This document shows, piece after piece, positions 31,045 through 41,819 of a DNA stretch of 42,031 bases. A program made the translations under genes and the position numbers. This stretch comes from Oscillospiraceae bacterium (lineage in GTDB: Bacteria > Bacillota > Clostridia > Oscillospirales > JAAYXM01). Each line of letters begins with the position of its first letter. The stretch's first letter is position 1. The notes under the pieces are model-generated. The model was given only the letters and a program-made list of their open reading frames with translations, did no database searches and was not told the DNA's origin. The stretch spans positions 1 to 42,031 of the forward strand of contig JAFQSU010000073.1 of NCBI GenBank assembly GCA_017409405.1, in the 5' to 3' direction.

Positions 31045-31073
31045 TGTCATTCTGAGCGATAGCGAAGAATCTC
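31045..31073 (-). repeat. Dispersed repeat, copy C
   Basis: TGTCATTCTGAGC..GAAGAATCTC, the inverted short form of copies A and B near 11.8 and 12.6 kb. Confidence 0.75.
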
Positions 31074-31130
31074 TTGTATTCACTTTTTTAAATATATTAA
31101 AATTGATATCTAAAAAAGTACAAAAAAGTC

Positions 31131-31159
31131 TTGCAAAATTGCGGAAAATGTCATAAAAT
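31131..31159 (+). promoter_or_regulatory. Promoter of trmL
   Basis: TTGCAA, 17 nt, TAAAAT, about 40 nt upstream of the TTG start codon. Confidence 0.6.
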
Positions 31160-31197
31160 AATTCGGAAAGCTTTTTGAAAATGTGAAGTGATATTAT

Positions 31198-31686
31198 TTG
31201 TTCAACATAGTTCTTGTAGAGCCTGAAATTCCGGCAAATACGGGCAACATTTCACGCACCTGTGCCGTCACCGGTGCCGCTCTGCACCTTGTCCGTCCGC
31301 TCGGCTTTGACATTTCGGACCGTCAGCTTCGCCGTGCAGGGCTTGACTATTGGAAGTATCTCGACATTTCCGTTTACGATAACATACAGGATTTTTTCGA
31401 TAAAAACGCAGACGGCAGATTTTTCTTCTGCACTACAAAGGCGAAAAAGACCTACACCGAGTTTGAATATAAGGAGAACGACTTTTTCATTTTCGGAAAA
31501 GAAACCAAGGGTCTTCCCGAGCCGCTTCTTGCAGAGAACATGGATTCGTGCATACGTATCCCCATGCTTCCCACGCTTCGGAGTCTTAATCTGTCAAACT
31601 CTGTTGCCATCGTTGTTTATGAGGCACTGCGCCAGATTGGGTTTGAAAATATGCAGCTCACGGGCGAGCTTCATAATATAAAATAG
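31198..31686 (+). CDS. trmL: tRNA (cytidine(34)-2'-O)-methyltransferase
   Basis: A 162-residue SPOUT-fold methyltransferase that modifies the wobble base of certain tRNA-Leu. Family motifs are VLVEPEIPANTGNISRTCAVTG, FGKETKGLPEPLL and the knot region IPMLPTLRSLNLSNSVAIVVYEALRQ. The start is a TTG; the residues FNIVLVEPEIP align with the usual family N-terminus and no other start fits. The RBS is weak (GAAGTGA). It is the first gene right of the island and has its own promoter. Confidence 0.94.
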   Translation: MFNIVLVEPEIPANTGNISRTCAVTGAALHLVRPLGFDISDRQLRRAGLDYWKYLDISVYDNIQDFFDKNADGRFFFCTTKAKKTYTEFEYKENDFFIFGKETKGLPEPLLAENMDSCIRIPMLPTLRSLNLSNSVAIVVYEALRQIGFENMQLTGELHNIK

Positions 31687-31811
31687 TGTATTTTACAAAA
31701 AAATGTTATGAAAAGGGTTAAATATAGTTAAAATAACAGTGTAATCCGGACGCACAATGTGTTATAATAATAACAATGTAAATGTATAATCTTAAATGGA
31801 GGAATAGATTT

Positions 31812-33002
31812 ATGAACTACAACAAAAAAACCATCGAAGACATAAACCCTGCCGGCAAGCGCGTTCTTGTCCGCTGTGACTTTAACGTCAAGCAGGATGA
31901 TGCAGGCAACATCACCGATGACAAGCGCATCGTTGCCGCTCTCCCGACGATAAAGTATCTTATCGAAAAGGGTGCCCGTGTTATCCTCTGCTCTCACCTC
32001 GGTCGTCCGAAGGGTGAGGTAAACCCGAAGTTCTCTCTTGCTCCGGTTGCAAAGCGCCTTTCCGAGCATCTTAACATTGAAGTCAAGATGGCTGAGGATG
32101 TTGTCGGCGAGAGTGCAAAGGCACTTGCCGCATCACTTTCCGACGGCGAGGTTATGCTTCTTGAAAACGTACGTTATCACAAAGAAGAAGAAAAGAACGA
32201 CCCTGCTTTTGCAAAAGAGCTCGCTTCCCTTGCAGAGCTTTATGTAAACGATGCCTTCGGCACGGCTCACCGCGCTCATGCTTCCACCGCAGGCGTTGCA
32301 GATTATCTCCCGGCTGTCTGCGGCTACCTCATCGGCAAGGAAATCGGCATCATGGGTCAGGCTCTTTCAAATCCGAAGCGTCCCTTTGTTGCAATCCTCG
32401 GCGGTGCGAAGGTTTCCGACAAGCTCGGCGTTATCAACAACCTTCTTGAAAAGGTTGACACTCTCATCATCGGCGGCGGTATGGCATATACCTTTGCAAA
32501 GGCAAACGGCGGCAGCATCGGCACATCTCTCTGTGAGGATGACCGTCTTGATTATGCCCGTGACATGATAAAGAAGGCAGAAGAAAAGGGCGTTAACTTC
32601 CTTCTCCCGACAGACACGGTTGTCGCACAGGAGTTTGCGGCAGACGCTGAGAGTAAGGTTGTTCCCACAAAGGCAATCCCCGACGGCTGGATGGGTCTTG
32701 ACATCGGTCCTGAGACCATAAAGACCTTCTCCGATGCAATAAAGGATGCAGGCACTGTTATCTGGAACGGTCCGATGGGCGTTTTCGAGTTTGAAAAGTT
32801 TGCAAAGGGTACAGAGGCAGTCTGTGCTGCGGTTGCAGAGAGCGGCTCTATCTCTATCGTCGGCGGCGGTGACTCTGCTGCTGCGGTAAAGAAGCTCGGC
32901 TTTGCAAAGAAGATGTCCCACATCTCCACCGGCGGCGGTGCAAGCCTTGAGTTCCTCGAGGGTATCGCACTTCCCGGTATTGCATGCCTTGAAGACAAGT
33001 AA
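31812..33002 (+). CDS. pgk: Phosphoglycerate kinase
   Basis: The 396-residue glycolytic enzyme transfers phosphate from 1,3-bisphosphoglycerate to ADP. Signatures are [56 protein letters not shown] and [11 protein letters not shown]. The ATG at 31812 has GGAGGAA upstream; ten further in-frame codons before it have no ribosome site. It is the first gene of pgk-tpiA-gpmI-eno; the usual preceding gene for glyceraldehyde-3-phosphate dehydrogenase is absent. Codon choice is restricted, as expected for high expression. A TATAAT at 31763 may be the -10 of its promoter. Confidence 0.97.
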   Translation: MNYNKKTIEDINPAGKRVLVRCDFNVKQDDAGNITDDKRIVAALPTIKYLIEKGARVILCSHLGRPKGEVNPKFSLAPVAKRLSEHLNIEVKMAEDVVGESAKALAASLSDGEVMLLENVRYHKEEEKNDPAFAKELASLAELYVNDAFGTAHRAHASTAGVADYLPAVCGYLIGKEIGIMGQALSNPKRPFVAILGGAKVSDKLGVINNLLEKVDTLIIGGGMAYTFAKANGGSIGTSLCEDDRLDYARDMIKKAEEKGVNFLLPTDTVVAQEFAADAESKVVPTKAIPDGWMGLDIGPETIKTFSDAIKDAGTVIWNGPMGVFEFEKFAKGTEAVCAAVAESGSISIVGGGDSAAAVKKLGFAKKMSHISTGGGASLEFLEGIALPGIACLEDK

Positions 33003-33058
33003 GCAGAAACAGTTAAGCGGGGATTTTTCCCACATTCAGTAAGGAGATTTTTAGCACA

Positions 33059-33829
33059 ATGAACAGAAAATATCGCAAGACAATTATTGCAGGCAACTGG
33101 AAGATGAACAAGACTCCTGCAGAAACAAAAAAGATGTTTGAAGAGCTCAAAACAGCAGTAGGCAAGCAGAAATGGTGCGACGTCATTCTCTGTGTTCCGT
33201 TTGTAGACATTCCTGCGGCATGTAGAGCAAGCCGTGATGCAAAAATCGCAGTTGCCGCACAGAATATGCACTATGAAGAAAAGGGTGCATTCACCGGCGA
33301 GGTTTCTGCCGAGATGCTCCGTGAGCTCGGCGTAAAGTTTGTAATCATCGGTCACAGTGAGCGCCGTGAGTACTACGGTGAAACCGACAAGACCGTCAAC
33401 CTCAAGGTCAAAAAGGCACTTGAAGCAGGGCTTCGTCCGATTATCTGCGTAGGTGAGACACTTGAGCAGCGCGAATTTGATGTTACGGCAGAGCATATCA
33501 CAATGCAGGTCAAGATAGCTCTTGCAGACATTCCTGCAGATAAAATGAGAAAAATAGTATTCGCATACGAGCCCATCTGGGCTATCGGCACAGGAAAAAC
33601 CGCAACTGCTGAGCAGGCTGCTGAGGTTTGCGGTCTTATCCGTTCAGTTATCCGCGCAAAATACGGTGCAAGAGTTGCCCGTGCAGTTACTATCCAATAC
33701 GGCGGCTCGATGAACCCGAAGAACGCATCCGAGCTTCTTGCAAAGCAGGACGTTGACGGCGGTCTCATCGGCGGCGCATCTCTTAAAACGGAGGATTTTG
33801 CTGCTATAATCAACGCGGCAAACCAGTAA
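33059..33829 (+). CDS. tpiA: Triosephosphate isomerase
   Basis: The 256-residue barrel enzyme interconverts dihydroxyacetone phosphate and glyceraldehyde 3-phosphate. Catalytic elements are the Lys in AGNWKMN, the His in IGHSERREYYGE and the Glu in AYEPIWAIGTGKTA; the phosphate-binding GGSMNPKNA and GGLIGGASL are present. RBS AAGGAG lies upstream. It sits 56 nt after pgk and 4 nt before gpmI. Confidence 0.97.
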   Translation: MNRKYRKTIIAGNWKMNKTPAETKKMFEELKTAVGKQKWCDVILCVPFVDIPAACRASRDAKIAVAAQNMHYEEKGAFTGEVSAEMLRELGVKFVIIGHSERREYYGETDKTVNLKVKKALEAGLRPIICVGETLEQREFDVTAEHITMQVKIALADIPADKMRKIVFAYEPIWAIGTGKTATAEQAAEVCGLIRSVIRAKYGARVARAVTIQYGGSMNPKNASELLAKQDVDGGLIGGASLKTEDFAAIINAANQ

Positions 33830-33833
33830 TGCT

Positions 33834-36703
<2,870 letters not shown>

Positions 36704-36712
36704 GTTAATTAC

Positions 36713-36755
36713 ACATACAAAAATACCTCCGTTTTACGGAGGTATTTTTGTATGT
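36713..36755 (+). terminator. Terminator of the glycolytic operon
   Basis: A perfect stem of about 19 bp centred on ACCTCCG/CGGAGGT with A5 and T5 arms and a 5-nt loop. Confidence 0.92.
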
Positions 36756-36784
36756 TTGACAATGTGTCGTAGGAAATATATAAT
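36756..36784 (+). promoter_or_regulatory. Promoter of membrane-protein gene, later duplicated
   Basis: TTGACA, 17 nt, TATAAT. The same promoter occurs at 38981-39009 as part of a duplication. Confidence 0.85.
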
Positions 36785-36807
36785 AAAAACAAAGGGGGCG
36801 AATGAAT

Positions 36808-37491
36808 ATGGAGCATATAATAACAGCTTCGGTTAAGATATACTTTAAAAACATCGTGGTAAACCTGTTCTTTTCGGCACTTATGCTTATACTGCCGTAT
36901 ACGCAGAGTGCTCTTTTGCAGACAGATATGAGTGCCGTGCTCTCGTCGTTGCTTGTATTTGTCACGGCGCTTTTGTCTGTCGTTCTTGTATACATACCGT
37001 TTTTTGTTTCGGTACACAGAGCGAGGCTAACAAAGCTGTGGCGACTGATTATTTCCGATACTCTCAGGCTTTCGTTTGTGTGGGCGGCAGTGTATGCAGG
37101 TGTGTTTTATGTGTTTGCCGCCTTTTGCGGCATGCGGCCTGCGTTTGTCATAGCGTACATGCTACTTTGCTATATTCTGTGGCAAGGCATGGTCATTTTT
37201 TCGACAGACATAGTCCTTCGCGGTGCAGAACCGACAGACGATGCCCCGTCCGTGCGAGAAGTAATCGGCAAAAACAAAGGGGCATTTGCAAAGTTAACAA
37301 TTATCGAAGCAATCGCTGTGCTTGCGTACAATATCCTCGGAGAGACATATACGATACGTTATTCGTTTTTGCCGGAGGGTACAGCAAGAATGACACCCAA
37401 AGCATCAGCAGCTATTCTTGCTCTTTTAGGTATACCGATTCTTGCGATAATAACAAACAGGAGTTATGTGTCTGCGGCTGTTGACTTGTAG
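36808..37491 (+). CDS. Integral membrane protein of unknown function
   Basis: The ATG at 36808 is favoured because GGGGG lies 9 nt upstream; an ATG at 36802 is too close to it. The 227-residue protein has about five or six hydrophobic segments separated by short loops. Length and hydropathy resemble the two minus-strand membrane proteins that follow, but little direct sequence similarity is visible. Its last 28 nt overlap the end of the convergent gene. A truncated copy of its promoter and first 24 codons lies 2.2 kb downstream. No function is recognised. Confidence 0.7.
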   Translation: MEHIITASVKIYFKNIVVNLFFSALMLILPYTQSALLQTDMSAVLSSLLVFVTALLSVVLVYIPFFVSVHRARLTKLWRLIISDTLRLSFVWAAVYAGVFYVFAAFCGMRPAFVIAYMLLCYILWQGMVIFSTDIVLRGAEPTDDAPSVREVIGKNKGAFAKLTIIEAIAVLAYNILGETYTIRYSFLPEGTARMTPKASAAILALLGIPILAIITNRSYVSAAVDL

Positions 37492-38117
37492 AGTTCAATC
37501 AGTACAAGGTTGTGCAGTGGTATAAAGAACAATGTAAAAAAGAACATAACAATATGCTCGTTTTTATTGATTTCTTCCTGCGAAAGAGGGATGACAGTTG
37601 TTTTTCCGGGGTTTGCAATAGTTAAGCCTGCAAACTGAATCAAAGCAAAGAGGGCAAATGAGAAACACACTGCTTGAGCTTTTGCCTTAAAACCGGGTTT
37701 GGAATCAAAAAAGACTCTGCAGGTATGAAAAATGCAAGCAGAATGTAAAACAAAATAAAAAAACAAAATGATTATGTTTCCTGCAAAGCCCAATGAAAAC
37801 AGTTGAGTTGTTATCTTTGTCGCACAACTCATCACACAAAAAGTAATACCCCATATTAAAGTTAAAAGCAGATGCTTTTTGAAATTGACGCAAGAAGACC
37901 TTGAAGCAAAAGAAACAAATAAAACGGAAAATGCAGCATGGCACAAAGAAGAACAAAAAATCAGAATCCAAAATAATACAGAGAATGGCATGCATAAAGT
38001 CGCATACATTGCCCCGACGATAGATGCTGCGCTCGGCAGCATAAGTAAAAGATAAGTCCAGGGTTTCTTTATGTATACAAAAATCGCTTCTTCTACAATA
38101 TTTTTAATTTTCATCAT
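37464..38117 (-). CDS. Integral membrane protein, paralogue of upstream gene
   Basis: From the ATG at 38117 (AAAGGAG upstream) the protein has 217 residues with about six hydrophobic segments. It shares with the protein encoded upstream (38120-38800) a pattern near the C-terminus, NPGK followed by QEEI, charged residues, then a helix ending FIPL. It is therefore a diverged paralogue. The RBS overlaps the upstream stop codon and the gap is 2 nt, so the pair is translationally coupled. AT-rich compared with neighbouring operons. Function unknown. Confidence 0.7.
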   Translation of the reverse strand: MMKIKNIVEEAIFVYIKKPWTYLLLMLPSAASIVGAMYATLCMPFSVLFWILIFCSSLCHAAFSVLFVSFASRSSCVNFKKHLLLTLIWGITFCVMSCATKITTQLFSLGFAGNIIILFFYFVLHSACIFHTCRVFFDSKPGFKAKAQAVCFSFALFALIQFAGLTIANPGKTTVIPLSQEEINKNEHIVMFFFTLFFIPLHNLVLIELYKSTAADT

Positions 38118-38119
38118 CC

Positions 38120-38800
38120 TTACTCCTTTTTGCTGGGTGCATTCTCGTTCACACATTCATAAAAGACGGAAATAAGGATTGTATACAACGGAATAAATAT
38201 CAGCAAAACTGCTAAAAACAGTAAGTTTTCTCTTTTGGATATTATCTCTTGCGGAGGTGCGATCTTTATCATTTTGCCGGGGTTAACAAAGGTAAACGAA
38301 AATATTGAAAGGGTAAGCAACAGGAGAGTTGAACCGGCACAAAGAAGGACAAATTTAACAAAAGATGCACGTCTTATCATTAAGAAACCGTTATTGCAGA
38401 CAGACAAAATTTTAGCTCCGTAAAACAGAAGATGAAAAAATGCGAAAACGAGGAGAAACGCAACGCTCTCCGGCTGAATGAAAAAGTAGACTTTATAAAT
38501 CAACAAAATTTCAAGTGAGCTTACGATTGCCCAAACAGCAGTAATAAATAAAAGCTTTAAATGATTATACGTAGAAAGAGCTTTGTTAATACGCGTCAGG
38601 AAAGCAATCAATATTAAAATCGAAAGTGCCTCCAAAAAAAGAATGATAAAAAAGCTTTTTGGTGAGCATGCAAACAAAGATAAAATATGCGCCTCTAAAA
38701 AAATAACTCCAAGCATCAATCCGGAGAACGATATGGCAATTATAAAGTTGTCAAGAAACTTCATAATTGCATCATCAAATAAGTGTTTAGTTTTCATCAT
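38120..38800 (-). CDS. Integral membrane protein, first of a paralogous pair
   Basis: The ATG at 38800 follows GAGGGGTGAGC; the protein has 226 residues and about six hydrophobic segments. Near the C-terminus FVNPGKMIKIAPPQEIISKRE precedes the last helix (FIPLYTILISVFYECV), matching the downstream paralogue. No enzyme or transport signature is visible. The region upstream (38852-38892) contains an imperfect AACAAGAGC/GCTCTTGTT hairpin. Confidence 0.7.
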   Translation of the reverse strand: MMKTKHLFDDAIMKFLDNFIIAISFSGLMLGVIFLEAHILSLFACSPKSFFIILFLEALSILILIAFLTRINKALSTYNHLKLLFITAVWAIVSSLEILLIYKVYFFIQPESVAFLLVFAFFHLLFYGAKILSVCNNGFLMIRRASFVKFVLLCAGSTLLLLTLSIFSFTFVNPGKMIKIAPPQEIISKRENLLFLAVLLIFIPLYTILISVFYECVNENAPSKKE

Positions 38801-38975
38801 GCTCACCCCTCGTTGTCAGTATAGCAGAAACAAATAAGCGTGTCAAACGGAACAAGAGCCCCGAAGAAGCTAATCCTCGAAGCTCTTGTTCTTTATGTAA
38901 TATAATTAGAAAGGAGGTCTGCGGTTAATCGGTTTTTTGTTCCCAAACCCGGTTTTAAGGCAAAAACACGAACAG

Positions 38976-39142
38976 TATGTTTGACACTGTGTCGTAGGAA
39001 ATATATAATAAAGCAAAGAGGGTGAATGAATATGGAGCATATAATAGCCAATTCGGTCAAGATATACTTTAAAAACATCGTGGTAAACCTCTTCTTTTCT
39101 GCAATTTCGTCAAAATTCATAGTATCACTAAGCCCGGGATAA
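38976..39142 (+). pseudogene. Truncated duplicate of the 36808 gene with its promoter
   Basis: The stretch 38976-39102 repeats 36751-36880 with few differences: promoter TTGACA-17-TATAAT (38981-39009), ribosome site and the first 24 codons from the ATG at 39032 (MEHIIANSVKIYF..). Similarity ends abruptly near 39102. After that the frame reads unrelated residues and stops at 39142, giving 36 codons. The junction joins this copy to the 3' end of a minus-strand gene fragment. Confidence 0.85.
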
Positions 39143-39222
39143 GAAGGAAGATATTTATTTATAAAAATTGCAGCTGCAAGATTTGCCCAAGCTGAAAGAG
39201 GGGAAACCTCTTTTATGTTCAT
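39103..39222 (-). pseudogene. Truncated small gene at end of phage-type operon
   Basis: An ATG at 39222 with AAGGGTGAT upstream, 14 nt after the preceding stop, begins a reading frame MNIKEVSPLSAWANLAAAIF... About 40 codons look native. The frame then enters the antisense of the duplicated fragment and continues to 38893 without biological meaning. The gene was probably cut by the rearrangement that placed the duplicate here. No family recognised. Confidence 0.55.
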
Positions 39223-39236
39223 ATAATATCACCCTT

Positions 39237-39653
39237 TCATGAGTTTTCGACCCCGTACATTGCGAGGGTGAATTTTTCAAGTGCTGTGTCACGCAAGCGG
39301 TATATTGAGCGTCTGGAATATCCCAGCTCGTCCTTGAGCTGACTTATGGACTTCGGATAATCCGACATATAATAATTTTCAATAATCCGCTTTTCGTGCG
39401 GAAGAAGTGCGGAAAGCCCACGCTCAACCGCAGTTGTAACGATTTTTGCCGAGCTTATATTCCGCTTTAAACGCTCCGCCTCTGCTATCTGGTTGATAAA
39501 CAGAGGGTCGGAGCTTGTTTTTTCGCCGTCTGAGTTAAGCCGTGAGCTTGCGGCGGCTTCAACGGCACGCAGTCGCTCGGTTGAGTTGATTATGCCGACC
39601 TTTATGTAGTTGTAGCGGCGCAGGTCATCAAGAGCAAGAGCCTTCCAGTCCAT
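39237..39653 (-). CDS. Phage-type sigma-70-like / ArpU-like regulator
   Basis: The ATG at 39653 has AAAGGAGGC upstream and gives 138 residues. The N-terminal part is helical (LALDDLRRYNYIKVGIINSTERLRAVEAAA). The C-terminal part, LLPHEKRIIENYYMSDYPKSISQLKDELGYSRRSIYRLRDTALEKFTLAMYG, is a region 4-like helix-turn-helix typical of phage late-gene regulators of the ArpU/DUF1492 group. It overlaps the preceding gene by 26 nt and is the third gene of a short phage-type operon facing away from the repressor at 40453. Confidence 0.78.
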   Translation of the reverse strand: MDWKALALDDLRRYNYIKVGIINSTERLRAVEAAASSRLNSDGEKTSSDPLFINQIAEAERLKRNISSAKIVTTAVERGLSALLPHEKRIIENYYMSDYPKSISQLKDELGYSRRSIYRLRDTALEKFTLAMYGVENS

Positions 39654-40008
39654 GGCCTGCCTCCTTTCCGTCCCATTTGCGGAGTCTTTGCTCGTTGTCG
39701 TAATAGCCGAGCAGGTTGTTGCGCTGCAGACGGCGCAGGACAAGCAGGCACTCGCTTACCTTTCTGCACTTGTACGCAGAGAGCTTAAGTGCGAGCTGTT
39801 CTATGCTCTGGTTAAGGTCTTCCTTAATGCACATTGAAATGAGCGCAAATGTGCGGTTTTTGGAAGGATTGTAAAACTCAAGCGACCATACGGGGATTTC
39901 GCCCTGGGGCTTGCGTCCGCGCTTGCGCGGCTCTTGCTTTGGCTTCGTGTCAGGAATGCCGAGGATTTCTTCAATAGCTTTTTCTATTTCATGTGGTGTA
40001 TAATTCAT
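39628..40008 (-). CDS. Phage-type hypothetical protein
   Basis: The ATG at 40008 gives 126 residues; the start overlaps the preceding gene's end by 20 nt. The sequence begins MNYTPHEIEKAIEEILGIPDTKPK, has a basic RKRGRKPQG linker, then WSLEFYNPSKNRTFALISMCIKEDLNQSIEQLALKLSAYK, a helical and possibly winged-helix region. The RBS is weak, so it probably relies on coupling. Not recognised, but the setting (zinc ribbon before, sigma-like after) is that of a phage early operon. Confidence 0.6.
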   Translation of the reverse strand: MNYTPHEIEKAIEEILGIPDTKPKQEPRKRGRKPQGEIPVWSLEFYNPSKNRTFALISMCIKEDLNQSIEQLALKLSAYKCRKVSECLLVLRRLQRNNLLGYYDNEQRLRKWDGKEAGHGLEGSCS

Positions 40009-40201
40009 TGTTGTCTTTCTCCCATATTTCGTAATACCGGATACAGTAGGTACAGCCCACCGTATCCCCGTCCTTGTCCTCTGCCAGAGTATCTCCCCCG
40101 TCGAGCTGCGCACCGCACACGGGACAAAAATATTCGGGCAGATTCTTCTTATCCGGCTCGCCGCAGACACGGTTCGGCAAGACCCCCGGATACACGTTCA
40201 A
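39989..40201 (-). CDS. Small zinc-ribbon protein, phage-type operon
   Basis: A TTG start at 40201 with AAGGAGG 9 nt upstream gives 70 residues. Two Cys pairs, CPVCG and CTYC about 22 residues apart, form a zinc ribbon; the end is acidic. The start choice is uncertain because a GTG lies two codons downstream. It is the first gene of the operon opposite the S24 repressor. Confidence 0.6.
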   Translation of the reverse strand: MNVYPGVLPNRVCGEPDKKNLPEYFCPVCGAQLDGGDTLAEDKDGDTVGCTYCIRYYEIWEKDNNELYTT

Positions 40202-40307
40202 TAAATTTCGCCTCCTTATAGTACCTCCACAAATCACTTATATCTTTCTTTTTTACGCTGTCTGAACGGGGCGGGTTTCGACAGCGAATATATCCGTTTT
40301 TCAACAG

Positions 40308-40423
40308 ATATCATTTTAAATGATATATTACCACAGACACGATTTTCTGTCAATAATTTAAAACAATAAATTTCCCGTCAATATTCGACATATCTTGCCA
40401 AATAACATTATGAATGATATACT
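40308..40423. promoter_or_regulatory. Operator palindrome and promoter of the phage-type repressor
   Basis: A 19-bp palindrome ATATCATTTTAAATGATAT lies at 40308-40326. A related half site AATGATAT overlaps the -10 of the repressor promoter (TTGCCA at 40395, 17 nt, TATACT at 40418). The arrangement fits autorepression and control of the divergent phage-type operon. Confidence 0.7.
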
Positions 40424-40452
40424 ATGTAACAAACAGATTGGAGCGTGATTAT

Positions 40453-41046
40453 GTGATTTCGGGCGAAATAAAGCGTTTGCGCACGGAGCGTGGCATATCT
40501 CAGAAGGAAATGGGGGAAAGGCTCGGTGTGGGTCAGTCTGCCGTTGCTATGTGGGAGCGCGGCACAAACAAGCCTTCCTACGACATATTGCTCGCAATAG
40601 CTGAGCTTTTTGGCGTGAGTGTCTCGGTGCTTACGGGTGAGGAGAATGTGTCGATGCGTATTCCTGTTCTCGGCAAGGTTCAGGCAGGGCTTCCGTGCAC
40701 AGCCACAGAGGATATTATCGGCTATGAGGAAATGTCTGCCGAGGAATCCCGTTACGGTGAATTTTTCGCTCTTAAAATACGGGGCAGGAGTATGGAGCCG
40801 CGTTTTGTAGAGGGTGACACGGTTATCGTCCGCCGCCAGAGCAGTGTCGATAACGGAGACATAGCGATAGTTCTTGTCGGAAGCGAAGAGGCTACCTGCA
40901 AAAAGTTTTACCGGCACAGCGACGGTATTACGCTTGTTTCGTTAAACTCAGAGTTTGAGCCGATGCACTTTTCTCCGGAGGAGCTTAAATATATGAAGCT
41001 TGAGGTTATTGGTAAGGTTTGCGAGCTTCGTGCAAGATTTGGATAA
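40453..41046 (+). CDS. CI/LexA-type repressor (XRE HTH plus S24 peptidase)
   Basis: A GTG start at 40453 with GGAG 9 nt upstream gives 197 residues. The N-terminal HTH (residues 1-60) is EIKRLRTERGISQKEMGERLGVGQSAVAMWERGTNKPS. The S24 domain follows, with a cleavage site Ala78-Gly79 (KVQAGLPC), catalytic Ser113 (RGRSMEP) and the catalytic Lys at 150 or 151 (EEATCKKFYR). Such repressors self-cleave with activated RecA and induce phage or SOS genes. It stands opposite a short phage-type operon with operator palindromes between, so it is most likely a prophage repressor rather than the host LexA. Confidence 0.9.
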   Translation: MISGEIKRLRTERGISQKEMGERLGVGQSAVAMWERGTNKPSYDILLAIAELFGVSVSVLTGEENVSMRIPVLGKVQAGLPCTATEDIIGYEEMSAEESRYGEFFALKIRGRSMEPRFVEGDTVIVRRQSSVDNGDIAIVLVGSEEATCKKFYRHSDGITLVSLNSEFEPMHFSPEELKYMKLEVIGKVCELRARFG

Positions 41047-41081
41047 AACAAGTCCGCCCTTTAGGCGGACTTGTTTTATCC
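41041..41081. terminator. Bidirectional terminator covering both stop codons
   Basis: A perfect 18-bp stem centred on CCGCC/GGCGG with a CTTTA loop. The arms carry TAAAACA/TGTTTTA and include the stop codons of both the repressor gene and the ABC ATPase gene. Confidence 0.92.
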
Positions 41082-41819
41082 AAAAAATAACTCATTGCCG
41101 GCTACGTACTTTTTTACACCGAACACGGCTTCAATAATGCCGGAGTCCATACAGTCATCACGGCTGCCATAAAAGGCAAGTGAGCCGTCTTTTATGACCG
41201 CAACATTGTCGGCATACTTCATGGCATAGTTTAAGTTGTGCATGACGACAAGAATTGTCTTTTTGTATCGGCTTTTAATTTCCGTAAGTGTATCCATCAG
41301 CGCACGTTCATATTCCATATCAAGATATGTTGCAGGTTCATCCAGTAGCATAATCCGAGTGTCCTGCGCAAGTGTCATGGCAAGGTATGCCTTTTGCCTT
41401 TCGCCGCCGGAAAGCTCGTCAACAAAAGTATCAAGCATATGAGAAACCCCTGTTTCCTCTGCGGCAAACATACATTTCTGAATATCTGTTTTTGTGGCGC
41501 GGTGCCCTATATCCGTATACGGACTTCTGCCGAGTGCAATGAGTTCTCTTACAGTGATGTGCGGAGAGGCGAGACACTGCGGAAGAAATGAAATATACGA
41601 AGCTCTCTCCCTCGGTGGCATAAGAGCAATATTGCGACCGGAATAGAGGATTTCACCCACATACGGAACGGTTTGATTTATACATTCACAAAGTGTTGAT
41701 TTCCCACAGCCGTTTTTTCCGATAACTGCCGTAACGGTATGCGGCTTGAGTGAAAAGCTTATATCATTAAGCACCGTTTTATTTTTGCGTTTGGCGGTAA
41801 GGTGTTTTATTTCAAGCAC
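41076..41819 (-). CDS. ABC transporter ATP-binding protein, FecE/BtuD type
   Basis: The 247-residue ATPase powers uptake of an iron-siderophore, heme or cobalamin-type ligand. Walker A is GKNGCGKST, the Q-loop region SFLPQCLASPHITVRELIALGRSPYT is typical of the FecE/FhuC/BtuD family, the signature is LSGGERQKAYLAMTLAQD, Walker B LLDEPATYLD and the switch His is in VMHNLNYA. It starts at a GTG overlapping the permease stop by 8 nt. The substrate cannot be set from the ATPase alone; the binding protein lies outside the window. Confidence 0.92.
   Translation of the reverse strand: MLEIKHLTAKRKNKTVLNDISFSLKPHTVTAVIGKNGCGKSTLCECINQTVPYVGEILYSGRNIALMPPRERASYISFLPQCLASPHITVRELIALGRSPYTDIGHRATKTDIQKCMFAAEETGVSHMLDTFVDELSGGERQKAYLAMTLAQDTRIMLLDEPATYLDMEYERALMDTLTEIKSRYKKTILVVMHNLNYAMKYADNVAVIKDGSLAFYGSRDDCMDSGIIEAVFGVKKYVAGNELFFG

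Noticed and set aside
38893..39222. 109-codon minus-strand gene
   Set aside because: Only the first 40 codons look native; the rest is antisense of the duplicated membrane-protein fragment, so it was annotated as truncated.
40453..41046. Host LexA
   Set aside because: It has an XRE-type HTH rather than the LexA winged helix and is divergent from phage-type genes; a prophage repressor fits better.
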